NCBI GenBank assembly: GCA_013995675.1
Contig: VWRR01000019.1
Location: 124,001-188,000, forward strand
Direction of reading: 5' to 3'
Length of the DNA: 64,000 bases
DNA from: Cyanidiococcus yangmingshanensis
Lineage: Eukaryota > Rhodophyta > Bangiophyceae > Cyanidiales > Cyanidiaceae
In this document: positions 30,742-40,462 of the stretch, one piece after another
Position numbering within the stretch: the first letter of the stretch is position 1
Layout: every line of letters begins with the position of its first letter
The notes under the pieces: generated by a model
What the model saw: the letters and a program-made list of their open reading frames with translations, nothing else
Database searches by the model: none
Told to the model about the DNA's origin: nothing
Position numbers and translations under genes: made by a program

Positions 30742-32436
30742 TCAGCAAAGCAGCTGAGCTACGACAAGACACGCCGCGCGCTCATTTCTTTGGAACGCTT
30801 CGTGCATACTGGCCGGCGAGTCCCTCCAGCACGGGCCACCAAACTGTCCATCGAGCCAATTCACCAATTCAGTGCCTGGAACTGAGGATGCTAGTTGAGG
30901 AACCAAGTGCTCCGTACAGAAATGATGCACTTGTGCGACAACTTCGAATTGTCGCAACCAACGGCGCATAAATTGACGAAAGACGACATAGTCTCTGAAA
31001 TCAACGCGACTGTCCACCGTCAGGCAACCAGCTTGGAAGAGGTTACACAGCCATTGATGCCAGCCTAGCGTTGACACGGTCGTACCCGAGTCCTCCATCG
31101 CATGGTCTGGGCAATTGGATCCAAAAAGCGCCCTGCCAATCTCATCAGGGTGACACAACGCATCCGGTTTGTGTCCAGTGCCCCGGTGGAACTCCTCGAT
31201 GAAGGCTCTGGCCATAAGCTCGCAGTCCCTCGCACGGGTTGGAACCATCTCGATGAGTCCAGCAAATCGCCGCAGCTCGAGACTCATCTCCCGTCCAATG
31301 ACGACCTTTCTCAGGTCATATGCAGCTTTCTGGAAATGCATATCCGTGATATCATGCAAAGTAAGCGGAACCTGAAGGATCTTTGCGATGGCCTGCCGAA
31401 CGCGCTCCGCAAAAAGCACAGGTTGTTCGCGTTCGTAACCACTCGGATACTCGATTGGCAAATAGTAAACTTGCATTCTGCTATATGGTTGCAGACAAGT
31501 GTAGATGAAGCTTTTCAGCAGACCAACATCTGCGACCATACCGGGGTGGAAAGCGCAAAATGGGTAGCGAATGGCCACCGGTTGAACAGGCAACCCTGCA
31601 GAAAAAGCACCAAGTTTGAAGTAAATGATCGCGCTACCATTGGTTGTGGTCTGTTCCGGATATATCATGAATGGTGGCCAGCTTCCCGGCGGATAGTCGC
31701 GGATGCGTCGTTCAATCTCTTTGCTTACCTGTTGCCGGGATGATTCTTCGGATCGCTCTACGAATATTGATGATGACGCCGCAGTAACAGATCCAAAGAT
31801 AAATAGCTTGCGAACGTCGCTCTTGGCCAGGAAAGACGGGGCGAAACGGGCATAAAAGTAGAGAGATTCGAAGATTGCGATATGATTGGAGACAATTATT
31901 GGCGCAGTTTCTCGTTTCCGAGCGGCCTCGTGACTGTGGCTATCAGGTTTCACTGGACCAGCCGATACGTTGTGTTTCGAATCGTCTCGCGCCTTGATAG
32001 TGTATTCCTCAATCCAATAAAAACCCATGATGAAGAGTTCCAGTCTCGCAAGCCAACGCACGACGGTTAGAATATAACGACGCCAGCGGCTCAGCGGTTC
32101 AGCACTGCCCATAGAAAAGTGTCTCTCATCCAGCCCCGAGATGGAAATCGTCACCAGCCCCATACCGAAAACAGTAATGATGAAAAGAAACACAAGTCTG
32201 ACAGGAAAGATAACCAACACGGCAAGGAGCGTTTTGAGCGTTTCGAGCGGCGTTGCAAACAAGCCTTTCCCAAGCGGCGTAAACGGATAGCATCGAGGGC
32301 CTACCCGCAAAAGTTCTCGAAGCTCTTGATGAAGCGCTTGAATCGTCAACGGACGTGTCTCTGAAACCCTGGCTGTGGGTAAGCAGCAGCGCCCACCGGC
32401 CGAGTCGGATGCGTCAACATCAGCACAGATTCTCAT
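30742..32436 (-). CDS. LPCAT/LPEAT-type lysophospholipid acyltransferase with altered motifs
   Basis: The 564-residue membrane protein fits the LPCAT1/LPEAT family, which re-acylates lysophospholipids at the ER. A hydrophobic hairpin lies at about 60-95 (TLLAVLVIFPVRLVFLFIIT), and the acyltransferase domain runs from about 175 to 360. Motif I reads IVSNHIAIFES, so the usual HxxxxD is HxxxxE (GAA codon). Motif III reads YPEQTTTNG instead of the usual FPEGTTTNG. Other family features are kept (FVERSEESSR, then the PVAIRYPF strand). The C-terminal part from about 400 may correspond to the EF-hand region of LPCATs, but no intact EF loop is evident. The substitutions affect the catalytic and acyl/phosphate-binding motifs, so activity cannot be assumed. 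The ATG at 32436 is the first in frame. Confidence 0.85.
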   Translation of the reverse strand: MRICADVDASDSAGGRCCLPTARVSETRPLTIQALHQELRELLRVGPRCYPFTPLGKGLFATPLETLKTLLAVLVIFPVRLVFLFIITVFGMGLVTISISGLDERHFSMGSAEPLSRWRRYILTVVRWLARLELFIMGFYWIEEYTIKARDDSKHNVSAGPVKPDSHSHEAARKRETAPIIVSNHIAIFESLYFYARFAPSFLAKSDVRKLFIFGSVTAASSSIFVERSEESSRQQVSKEIERRIRDYPPGSWPPFMIYPEQTTTNGSAIIYFKLGAFSAGLPVQPVAIRYPFCAFHPGMVADVGLLKSFIYTCLQPYSRMQVYYLPIEYPSGYEREQPVLFAERVRQAIAKILQVPLTLHDITDMHFQKAAYDLRKVVIGREMSLELRRFAGLIEMVPTRARDCELMARAFIEEFHRGTGHKPDALCHPDEIGRALFGSNCPDHAMEDSGTTVSTLGWHQWLCNLFQAGCLTVDSRVDFRDYVVFRQFMRRWLRQFEVVAQVHHFCTEHLVPQLASSVPGTELVNWLDGQFGGPCWRDSPASMHEAFQRNERAACLVVAQLLC

Positions 32437-33878
32437 CTCGAACTATCCCTGCGCGTCCAATTGTTCTTCGATAGGAATCCGTGGCAATACTGGAGCTTGC
32501 CGTTCCGGTGCAGTTGACCATGCGATATGAAGCCTGGACACAGCTGGGGCTCGGAAGCAACGTTCACCAGTTACCAACAAGACAGTCAGGTATGATCAGC
32601 ATCAGCTGCGAATGATCCGTCGGGAACGAACGCTCGTCGCGTACGTGGCTCGTTAAGAGATGGCGGTGGCGATGGCGGTGGCGATGGCGGTGGCGATGGC
32701 GGTCTCTATCGATTGACGTTGGCTAGCATTCGAGAAGCTCGCTTGGAACGCGCTGCGCGACGCCGATGTCGGTATGATAATTGGAACGCTGGTTGGTGAA
32801 CGGTTCTCAACGTCAATGCGATGACTTGAGTGCGCGAGTGTGGATGACTCCAGCGCTTTGCCTGAATTTCAACGATAAAATCTGCGCATTCAGAGCGCGT
32901 TTGGATAAGAGGCATAATCCCAACGGTTCTAGCACTGGATGTTATTTCGAAAAGTTTGGATGCAAACTCACGGAAAACGTTGTTCCAGTGAATAAACGCA
33001 TATGTTTCGGATATTTTTCTAGCTGCGAGGGTGTGCGTGTCCCGATTCGAAGAGCGACTCCATAAAAACCTGCCTTTACAGTCCGAATTTCACACATAAG
33101 CGGGAGCAACGTTATTCTGTAGCGATTCGATCTGAAACTCTCCGCGATCCCCATCATCACGAGTTAAGTATGCGTGGTCGGGCCCAGCTCCTCGAGCCGT
33201 CGATACGTGATCTGAGATGTCTGGAGTGACGGTCGCTCCAGCTTGGCTTTGATTTGCAAAAGTTGATCGTGGCACGGAGGAGAAGGAAAAGCTACTGCAT
33301 CGTAATCGATGAAGCCATCAACTACCGCTGGCTTACTTACCTCTGCAATGTGTAGTTTCGGTCATACTGGTTCCGGTTGTAGCCCCAAACTTTCTGAAAG
33401 AAAGATATTTGTTCTGACTTGAACCTCTGAGACATCTTGCAGATTTCAACAAAATTGCGTGGTAGAATCTCGCGACCGTAGAACAAAATGAGTATGATCT
33501 CCTCAGAACTTCCCAGCGGCGGTTCATGACCGTAAACCTACAGATCAAATGACCAGGGGAAGGGATTTGATCCGATGATGTGTGGGAAAGCGCTGCCGCA
33601 AGCTGCTTTCAAGGTTTGCTGCATTCTCCCCTGAGGCCAGACGAGACACCAACCGCGGCGTTGAACGCGTTCGCATCAGACGCGGCATGGGGTAGGTTGA
33701 GGCCAACGGTGTTGCGTTCAGGCGTCGTAGAGTTTTTCGTGTCAGGGTGCTGGTTCCCCAGCGAAACGCAATATCTGTGTTCTGGTAAGAGAGAGAAATG
33801 TGCATGCGTTCCAAGAACATTTAGATTCCTGCAAGCGCTCTTTTGTGTTTCGAAAATACGACTTGAACGCGCGTCGTT
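32437..33878. other. Divergent intergenic region with a 12-base tandem repeat
   Basis: About 1.4 kb separating the starts of the acyltransferase and IPP isomerase genes. Apart from the repeat listed separately, only short motif-free frames occur. No RNA gene was recognised. Confidence 0.5.
32659..32703. repeat. Minisatellite, 12-base unit, 3.75 copies
   Basis: Perfect tandem copies of GATGGCGGTGGC start at 32659, 32671, 32683 and 32695, the last one incomplete. The element lies about 220 bases upstream of the acyltransferase start. It is likely length-variable between strains. Confidence 0.95.
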
Positions 33879-34608
33879 ATGGAGGAGCTGCTCTCGAGCG
33901 TTGACGCTACCCAGCGTGAACTACTTGCAGAGGAGCTCATCCTTACGGACGTGAAAGACAACGTTATTGGACACTGTCCTAAAATTACCGCACACCTCGT
34001 CTCGGAGAACTTGCCGTTGCATCGAGCGTTCTCGGTTTTTCTATTCGACAGACGCAATCGCCTGGTACTGCAACAACGTTCGGCTGCGAAGGTCACTTTT
34101 CCGTTGCTTTGGACGAACACTTGTTGTTCTCATCCTTTATTCAATTCAGCCGAGTGCAGTATTTCGGATCCAGTCGGCGGTGTGAAGCTCGCGGCACTGC
34201 GAAAGCTCGAGCAGGAGCTAGGGATGTCTGGACTCGAAACCAGCGACCTCGTTTACTTGACTCGCATTCACTACGAGGCCACGTGTCGCACTCACCCCGC
34301 CTGGGGCGAGCACGAGATAGACTACATTCTCCTGGCCCGGAAAGGATGTTGCCCTTGATGACTCAGATCAACTAGGGTTACGGATTCGACGAAACCCGAA
34401 TGAGGTCGCCGCCGTGAAAGCCGTATCCCTAGAGCAAGTCGTAGAAATGATGGAAAATAACGCAGAAACATTGACTCCCTGGTTCCGCCTGATCGCTCGG
34501 AAATTGCTCCCTCAATGGTGGCAAAACCTGGATGCTGCCCTCGCACAGAGTCCCCCGTATTTCGACCCCCATCGCATCCATAATTTGCAGGATGGATCAA
34601 CCGGTTAG
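33879..34608 (+). CDS. IDI1: Isopentenyl-diphosphate delta-isomerase, type I
   Basis: This Nudix-fold enzyme interconverts IPP and DMAPP, the C5 units for isoprenoids. The catalytic cysteine lies in TNTCCSHP (about residue 82), the Nudix-like helix in LRKLEQELGM and the catalytic Glu in EHEIDYILL. The end of the protein (TPWFRLIARKLLPQWWQNLD) matches the family's TPWFKIIAATFLFKWW block. The gene reads in two frames. From ATG 33879 the frame runs to a TGA at 34356-34358. From just after AAA 34341-34343 the +1 frame continues with DVALDDSDQL to TAG 34606-34608. The human protein has RKNVTLNPDPNE here, so homology puts the shift right after ARK, as if one G of GG at 34344-34345 were extra. The second part has no ATG at its beginning. 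No transit peptide is obvious. Confidence 0.9.
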
Positions 34609-35046
34609 ATGAACGGTTAGGAATGTAGGAATTGAGGATATCTGGTTTGCTGGTTGGTTAACAGTTGGAGACCACCATATATGATCTCTTCTTGTGAAAG
34701 CTTCGGGCAACCAGACGCAGAACAAGCAACTATGAAGAGTTCCTTGCGAGCACGCCCAAACGATTTTTGGCCGGTAAGGCGGCCCTTGCACTCATTCATG
34801 CAGGCATCCACTCATCTCTTTCATGATCATGGGCTTAGGATTACGAATCTCTGACAATCGGAACTGCGTAAAACCAGCATACAGACAAATGACTCCCCCT
34901 GAGTACTAAGTACTGTAACGATGGCTTTGAGTCTCATGCAGATCTTGGTATTTCTATCGATCTTACCACCAAGCACGACCAGCGGGCTCGCCCAGCGTAC
35001 CGCAATGTGTTCTGCACCGAACGCGCTGGCGCATCGGCACTAATTG
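34609..35046. other. Intergenic between convergent genes
   Basis: About 0.44 kb between the 3' ends of IDI and the coiled-coil gene. Only short frames on both strands, and nothing recognised. Confidence 0.5.
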
Positions 35047-36066
35047 TCAGATTCTGGGCCGAAAATCAGTACCGACTCGACCGAGAACGGACGAGCTACG
35101 CAGAGTGTGCTCTTCGTAATCTACCCGATGACGTCCTCGCTCCGATCTGCTGTCTCTATTTGAAACTGGTGCAGAAGGCTGGCCGAGTCCAAGTCGGCCC
35201 TCTGAAAAAATGGACCCATTGAAAAAGTGCTCAGCAAGCACTGTCACGACTCCGCGCATGAACGCATACCGATCCTGCAGCAACGCTTGCGTGGTCACGT
35301 GTATACGCTGTTGCTCTTCAATGAGGCGATGAAGCAGCTCGATGTCTCGATATAAACGCGCTGATTCGTCTTTGGCTCGTGCGTATTCGCCGCGCAAGAT
35401 GTCCAGTTCTGCGTTCACGCTCTCGACCTGTTTCTGCATTTCGTCGCGCTCTCGAATGACCCTCGGGGACGAAACCTTTTCAAAAATCCCCGGCTCCATC
35501 GAGTTGATTGATTTGGTGGTGTTTGATTGCAATCTTTTGAGCTCATCTTCAAGGTGCGCTACAAGTTCCCGCAGATGCGTGTTGTTTTTCGCCGCCTCAT
35601 GCATGAGCGCCTCCTTTTCCGATAACGACACCAGCGCACGTTTTCCGAGGTCAGCTTGTGCCTGTGCCAGGCTCAGTTCGCGTTGCAGTTGCGTGAGTTG
35701 CTGTCGTGCATCCTTGCCTTGCGCCTGTGCTTGAGCGAGCTCCGCCTCCAGTCGAGTCAGTGTTGCCTCGGATTCTCGTTGCAAGCGACTCAGTTGCAAG
35801 AGTTGGTCTGAAGCCGCAGCGAGCTGGCGTTCAAAGCGATGCTTTGTCTCCGTGCTGAAACGCCGCTCCCGTTCAAGCGTGCGCAGCAACTCTTTCGACT
35901 CTCTTCGTTCCACATCGAGTGCCAAACGTAGGAAACGCAACTCGGCGAGGAGCTCTTCACAGTCTGGCTCCTGCATAACATCATCTACCTCCTGGACATT
36001 GTCTGTCGTGATCTGCTCAAGTCTTTCCGCTGAAGGATCAAGAGTTTCCTTCAGGCTCGATTCCAT
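35047..36066 (-). CDS. Coiled-coil protein, unrecognised
   Basis: The ATG at 36066 opens a 339-residue acidic, Glu/Leu/Arg/Gln-rich protein. Residues about 35-190 and 205-265 show long heptad-like patterns, for example LLAELRFLRLALDVERRESK, LQRELSLAQAQADLG and ELVAHLEDELKRLQS. A short break near 190-205 contains SMEPGIFEKVSSP. The C-terminal 70 residues are polar and probably disordered. A structural role at the cytoskeleton, Golgi or division apparatus would suit such a protein, but nothing identifies one. It ends convergently with IDI and starts 223 bases from the divergent membrane-protein gene. Confidence 0.85.
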   Translation of the reverse strand: MESSLKETLDPSAERLEQITTDNVQEVDDVMQEPDCEELLAELRFLRLALDVERRESKELLRTLERERRFSTETKHRFERQLAAASDQLLQLSRLQRESEATLTRLEAELAQAQAQGKDARQQLTQLQRELSLAQAQADLGKRALVSLSEKEALMHEAAKNNTHLRELVAHLEDELKRLQSNTTKSINSMEPGIFEKVSSPRVIRERDEMQKQVESVNAELDILRGEYARAKDESARLYRDIELLHRLIEEQQRIHVTTQALLQDRYAFMRGVVTVLAEHFFNGSIFSEGRLGLGQPSAPVSNRDSRSERGRHRVDYEEHTLRSSSVLGRVGTDFRPRI

Positions 36067-36288
36067 TCAAATAAAATCCATAGGAATTTTCAGAGACAGG
36101 GAGCGTGTGCGGCGGGCGCTCTCAGCGAACCGAGAACAACCCCCATACGTTTGCGTCTCTGTCTGCTGGTAAAGGGCCGCAGCGCGTTCGGCTGGCATAG
36201 AGCGCCTCGCCCAGAGGTTCGCCAGGCAGTGCACGCAGTCCGAGCGGCGAGACAGGGCTTGGCCGAGGGCACGCCAACGGCGCGCTGA

Positions 36289-36970
36289 ATGAAAGCTCGT
36301 TGCACGACTCAGTGCGTCTCGCTCACAGGGTTCGTCTCTGTTCTCGCTGACTGCCATGAGCGCGTTAGACAATGTTCAGCGAACTATTGCTTGCCTGGAG
36401 TTTATAGCGCCAACGCCTCATGCAACGAGCGCCAGGTCCAGTCGGCTTTTGGACGGCTGTTTCTGCACGAGACCGGCGAGTGCGGTCGTAGCGTCGGCGT
36501 GACCGAAAGTCACATCGGCCGCTCGGCTTGTTACAGGCAAACCGAGGCAAGTACCGGTGGTTCAGACAACCCATTTCCGCCTGAGGATCAACCAGACGAG
36601 ACGGACCAGGAACTTGTGGAGTCTCTGAGGCGACGTATGCAGGAACTGCAGAACAGCGGGAGGGCACCAGCGCCATCTAGCTCGGTGGTCGGACAGGAGT
36701 CGTCACCGCTTCCGGCGAAAAGTGTTCAGACCGAAAGCAGGAAGTGGTGAAGACGCGGCTGAAGCGGAGCGCAGTCGTTCGCAGGCGCTCTTTGTGGTTG
36801 CGTCTATTTTCTTTCTTTCCGTCATTTCCGGCGTCGTTTTCGTTTACCTCTACGATATTGGAGCTGTGCATGGAGGAGGCCACAGCGTCAATTACAAACC
36901 ACCTGTCTACGGCACTGAGACCTACATCAATCCGTACGAGCTCCTCGAACGGGAGTCCTTTTCGAATTGA
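36289..36970 (+). CDS. Unrecognised single-span membrane protein, read through a +1 frame change
   Basis: The first frame (ATG 36289 to TGA 36748-36750) encodes a Ser/Cys/Arg-rich N-terminus that could be an organelle-targeting peptide. It continues with an acidic stretch (DNPFPPEDQPDETDQE) and a short helix (LVESLRRRMQELQNSG). The +1 frame, open across the stop, encodes a membrane helix (ALFVVASIFFLSVISGVVFVYLY) and a short tail with the distinctive segment YGTETYINPYELLERESF, ending at 36970. The second part has no ATG of its own. Together they would make about 230 residues: targeting peptide, helix, one membrane span, short tail. Many small thylakoid or inner-membrane proteins look like this, but I recognise no family. 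The two parts could also be separate, or joined by a small intron. Confidence 0.55.
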
Positions 36971-37504
36971 CCAGATGCTGGGATCGCCGCTCTCAGCACT
37001 TGGCAGAGGCATGATGAACTGAACGATACTTGGATCTCAGACGTGTTACTCTCTATTTGAAAAGGATGCACCTGCAGTGATGTGGTGCTGCAGAATATTC
37101 TGGTTGACATCGGCAGCATGCAAGCCAAATCCTATACGCTTTCGTCATCAGGTACGTGCTGGTATTGTAATGAGGGGAGCACGCAACTGGATGCTGTTTT
37201 TCATGATCCTTGAAGAGGACCGCGCCATACCAGGGTCTGTGTACTGGAAAGATAAGCGTCCGTCTTTAATAAGCGGTTTGAATGTTTGGGTTGTAAATTT
37301 CTGGGCCTCAGGGAACCCAACAGCGTCCAGGCCAGGGAGAACAGCTTTCCAAGCCCATGCGACATATGGAGTCGCAGCCCACCTCGCGTCTCGATAAACG
37401 ATCGTAAACAACCCGCAACGAGAGGCGAAGCATAGTCCAGAGGCCAATACATGTGGAGTCAACTCTGCAGAGCTAGCGGGGGTCCGTAGCATCGCGTCGA
37501 ATCA
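36971..37504. other. Intergenic between convergent genes
   Basis: About 0.53 kb between the membrane-protein gene and the 3' end of the Alr-like gene. Short frames only, and nothing recognised. Confidence 0.5.
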
Positions 37505-39001
37505 TCATCGAGCGATGGTGGAAGCGTTGTGCTGCTCGAGATGAGCACAAAACTCACGCAAAACATGAACCCAGTGCGTCCAGTGCGTTCCACCCTGTGC
37601 ATAGACGACGTAAGGTTCGCGCAGCGGCCCATCGGCGCTCAACTCCAGGGTACTTCCCTCCATAAATGTTCCATCGGCAAAGACTACCTCATCCTCGTAG
37701 CCCGGTGTTGATCCAGCAGTGGGTTGGATGTAAGCGCTCACGGGAGAACATTTCTGGACTGCGTTCGTGAACGCAAGAATCATCTCGGGAGTGCCTAGAC
37801 GAACGGCCTGAATGATGTCAGTGCGATGGGCCGCATCCCCCCCAACGTGGACTGGTGCTGGTGAAACCTCAAAACCGAGCTGGTGAAGCACTCTGGCAAC
37901 CAGCATGGCCCCTTTGAGCGCCTCGCCGACCATCTGAGGAGCCAGAAAAAGCCCTTGGAAGTTGACCCGGTTCAAGTTATAGGTTGCTCCGCCGTGGACA
38001 CCAGGCGCTGCTAATCGATTCGCTGCAGCTGCCACTAGGGGGGCGCGCCCAACGACGTATCCGCCCCCGAGAGCCAGCGTCCCACCGGGATTCTTGATCA
38101 ATGATCCAGCCATGAGGTCAATGTCTTGGCATATGTTCGTCGGCTCGAACTCTTCAACAAACTCGCCGTAGCAGTTGTCAACAAATACAATCATATCGGG
38201 TCGATGGCTTTTGATCAGTCGCGCAGCGCGCACAACATCCTCGACAGGGATAGACGGGCGCCATGCATAGCCTCGGGAGCGTTGGAGAAGGCACAGGCGA
38301 GTATTCGGCATGAAAATGTTACCTTTGGCGAGTGCGTGCCAGTCGAGGCGACCGACTCCCGGTGGATCCAGTTCCAGCTGCCGATACCGAATGCCAAAGT
38401 CGCGGAGCGAGCCACCTGCGCCGTTGGCGCTGGGACGCAAACCTATGACCTCTTCGAGCGTATCGTATGGTGCGCCGCTGATGGAAAGCATCTCGTCACC
38501 AGGTCGAAGGACACCGAACAAGCACGATGCAATCGCATGGGTGCCGGAGAAAAACTGGGTGCGCACCAGTGCTGCCTCGGTTCCAAACAAGTCGGCGTAG
38601 ACTGCATCCAAGATATCTCGACCTAGGTCGCCGTGGCCGTACCCGTTGATGCTCGCAAAGTGATGCTGGCCGAGCCGATGTTTTCTGAAAGTCTGTAGGA
38701 CGCGCCCGAGATGGTATTCTGTTCGGCGGTCCACCTCAATAAAATAAGGAGAAAGCTCTTCTACTATTGAGTCAATGCTCATGATTCCTTTTCGATATTC
38801 GAGCGCTGGGTCCGAATTCAAGGTAGCCTGCAGGTTCAGGCAGCCTCTTGGTACTCGCTGTTTTGTCAGTAGACCAGCTGGTTTGCAGAAAAAACGGCGT
38901 TGTTGTCGTGAATCATCTGTCCAGTATAGTTGCTTCTTTTTCCAAATAGAAGATGGTTGCTGAAATAGCCTTCTGAGACGAAAATCTGCTTGCAAGAACA
39001 T
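37505..39001 (-). CDS. Alr / methionine-gamma-lyase-like PLP enzyme (aluminium-resistance protein family)
   Basis: The 498-residue protein belongs to the PLP-dependent family called aluminium-resistance or Met_gamma_lyase proteins, found in Firmicutes, cyanobacteria and plastid-bearing eukaryotes. Its true substrate is not settled. Recognisable parts are GYGHGDLGRDILDAVYADLFG, VRTQFFSGTHAIA, the segment VFVDNCYGEFVE with the cofactor-binding Asp, the Schiff-base lysine near residue 301 in MAGSLIKNPGGTLA, and GAPYDTLEEVIG. The first 100 residues are basic and rich in Arg, Gln and Phe, consistent with a plastid or mitochondrial leader, and begin at ATG 39001. The frame stays open upstream to a TTG at 39319, but that stretch has no methionine and looks non-coding. 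The gene is complete at its C-terminus. Confidence 0.9.
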   Translation of the reverse strand: MFLQADFRLRRLFQQPSSIWKKKQLYWTDDSRQQRRFFCKPAGLLTKQRVPRGCLNLQATLNSDPALEYRKGIMSIDSIVEELSPYFIEVDRRTEYHLGRVLQTFRKHRLGQHHFASINGYGHGDLGRDILDAVYADLFGTEAALVRTQFFSGTHAIASCLFGVLRPGDEMLSISGAPYDTLEEVIGLRPSANGAGGSLRDFGIRYRQLELDPPGVGRLDWHALAKGNIFMPNTRLCLLQRSRGYAWRPSIPVEDVVRAARLIKSHRPDMIVFVDNCYGEFVEEFEPTNICQDIDLMAGSLIKNPGGTLALGGGYVVGRAPLVAAAANRLAAPGVHGGATYNLNRVNFQGLFLAPQMVGEALKGAMLVARVLHQLGFEVSPAPVHVGGDAAHRTDIIQAVRLGTPEMILAFTNAVQKCSPVSAYIQPTAGSTPGYEDEVVFADGTFMEGSTLELSADGPLREPYVVYAQGGTHWTHWVHVLREFCAHLEQHNASTIAR

Positions 39002-40462
39002 TTCCAAATGCTTTAGTATCCAACAGCGTGAGAGGCAGATCTGTGAGAAAACAGCACGAGTAGTTCCACTGCCCAAGCGTAGAAGCCGATCTCGCTCTCT
39101 CGCCAGTTCCAGCACAACTCCAGTCTCCTTGAACTCCTGGAGATAACCAGTCGTTCGTTGTTCGTCCGCAGCTGGCGATCTGAAGGAGTGCAACGACGAC
39201 TGGACACTCGTGTTAGACAGTAGACGTCGCCCTCCGCGCCGAGACGTGGATCCGCCACCGGCTCGACACACGCAATCGCTGTTCGACCAGAAACCTGAGT
39301 ATGATGCTGGGCTCTTCAAGGTGATTGCAGGCTCAGAACCAGTGAGATCAGCAAGATTGCCGGAGATGAGCCAGCGATGTGGTGTAAACAGGAACGCTGA
39401 GGTCTGTGTCGCTGCTGCTGGCTCCTGTTAGCGGCAAGGAGCAGGTTGTGCCGGTGACGTGTAGACCCGTTCTGGGCTCTCGGTCAGCCACTGGGGCCAC
39501 TTGCCTGCATCAATCAAAGCCGACTAACCAAATCAGTTTCTTTTTTCGAGATATTGAGCGGGTTTTGGATTGTGGGTGGATATCTTGCGGGATAGCGCGA
39601 AGATCTTGGATAATTGGTCGCCATATGGTTGAAGACGACTCCGCGAGACGAGAGGGTGTCCGCTTCACTAACCGTGCACAATGCCGAGACCATAGCGCAA
39701 ACTGGAAATTGGCGCTTAGAAGCGAGCCTGGTTTGTTTCCGGTTTCAGCAGATAACCGATATAGCAAACAGGTACGCACAGGAGAGCCAGGTGCAGATCG
39801 AGACAAGACGGCGTCCTGTGTGCTGCTGGGATACGAGTCTAGAACGTACGACGCATCCTGGACTTGTATGAGGAGCAGCAGGCCGCCTCAAGTCTGTGTA
39901 CGGACTCGTGTTCTACTCAGATAGAATCGGCAAAGCACGAGACGAGCCCTGCGAATGCAGTAGCGAGGGCTACGAGAAGGTTATCGTTGATTGATTCAGC
40001 GAACGATAACCTTCTTCGATCTATCGGAAAACCAATGCTACTCCACTGGCTCTTTTGAAAGCAGATCGCGCATCGAAGCGCTTAGTCTATGCAGGTCAGC
40101 GGCGCTTCACTCGAAGCATAGCCTTTGGGGGTATGCTTGAATCAAAACAACACAAAAACGGCTCAAAACGCTTTCCGAGAAGGGTCGCAATTCCGTTCTG
40201 AATTGGACTACAAACACAGTCTTCAGCCTGTATACAAGTTGCGGCAACAAGCTCTGTATCGAGCCGTCGATGACGCCATGATGGCTGCTCGAGGCGAACG
40301 CCTTAAAAATGGTGTCAGCCATCATCAAACACAGGATTGATTACAGCTCTCGGAGAGCAGAAAACGTGTTGCGCTTCGAGATCACCTCAGCCGAAACCAT
40401 TTCCTCATGATATTAGGCAATTTTTAGCGGTGGAACTGATAAGAATTCTTAGAGAGCCTTGC
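39002..40462. other. Intergenic region with a strong hairpin
   Basis: About 1.46 kb between two minus-strand genes: downstream of the EXPERA gene and upstream of the Alr-like gene. A frame of 172 codons at 39406-39924 has no motif. The hairpin at 39974-40016 is listed separately. Promoter elements for the Alr-like gene must lie here, but none stands out. Confidence 0.5.
39974..40016. repeat. 15-bp inverted repeat / hairpin
   Basis: The arm at 39974-39988 (GAGAAGGTTATCGTT) pairs with 40002-40016 (AACGATAACCTTCTT) through 14 Watson-Crick pairs and one G-U, with a 13-base loop. It lies about 450 bases past the 3' end of the EXPERA gene. It could be a small structured RNA, an RNA processing signal or an old foldback element. 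Confidence 0.85.
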
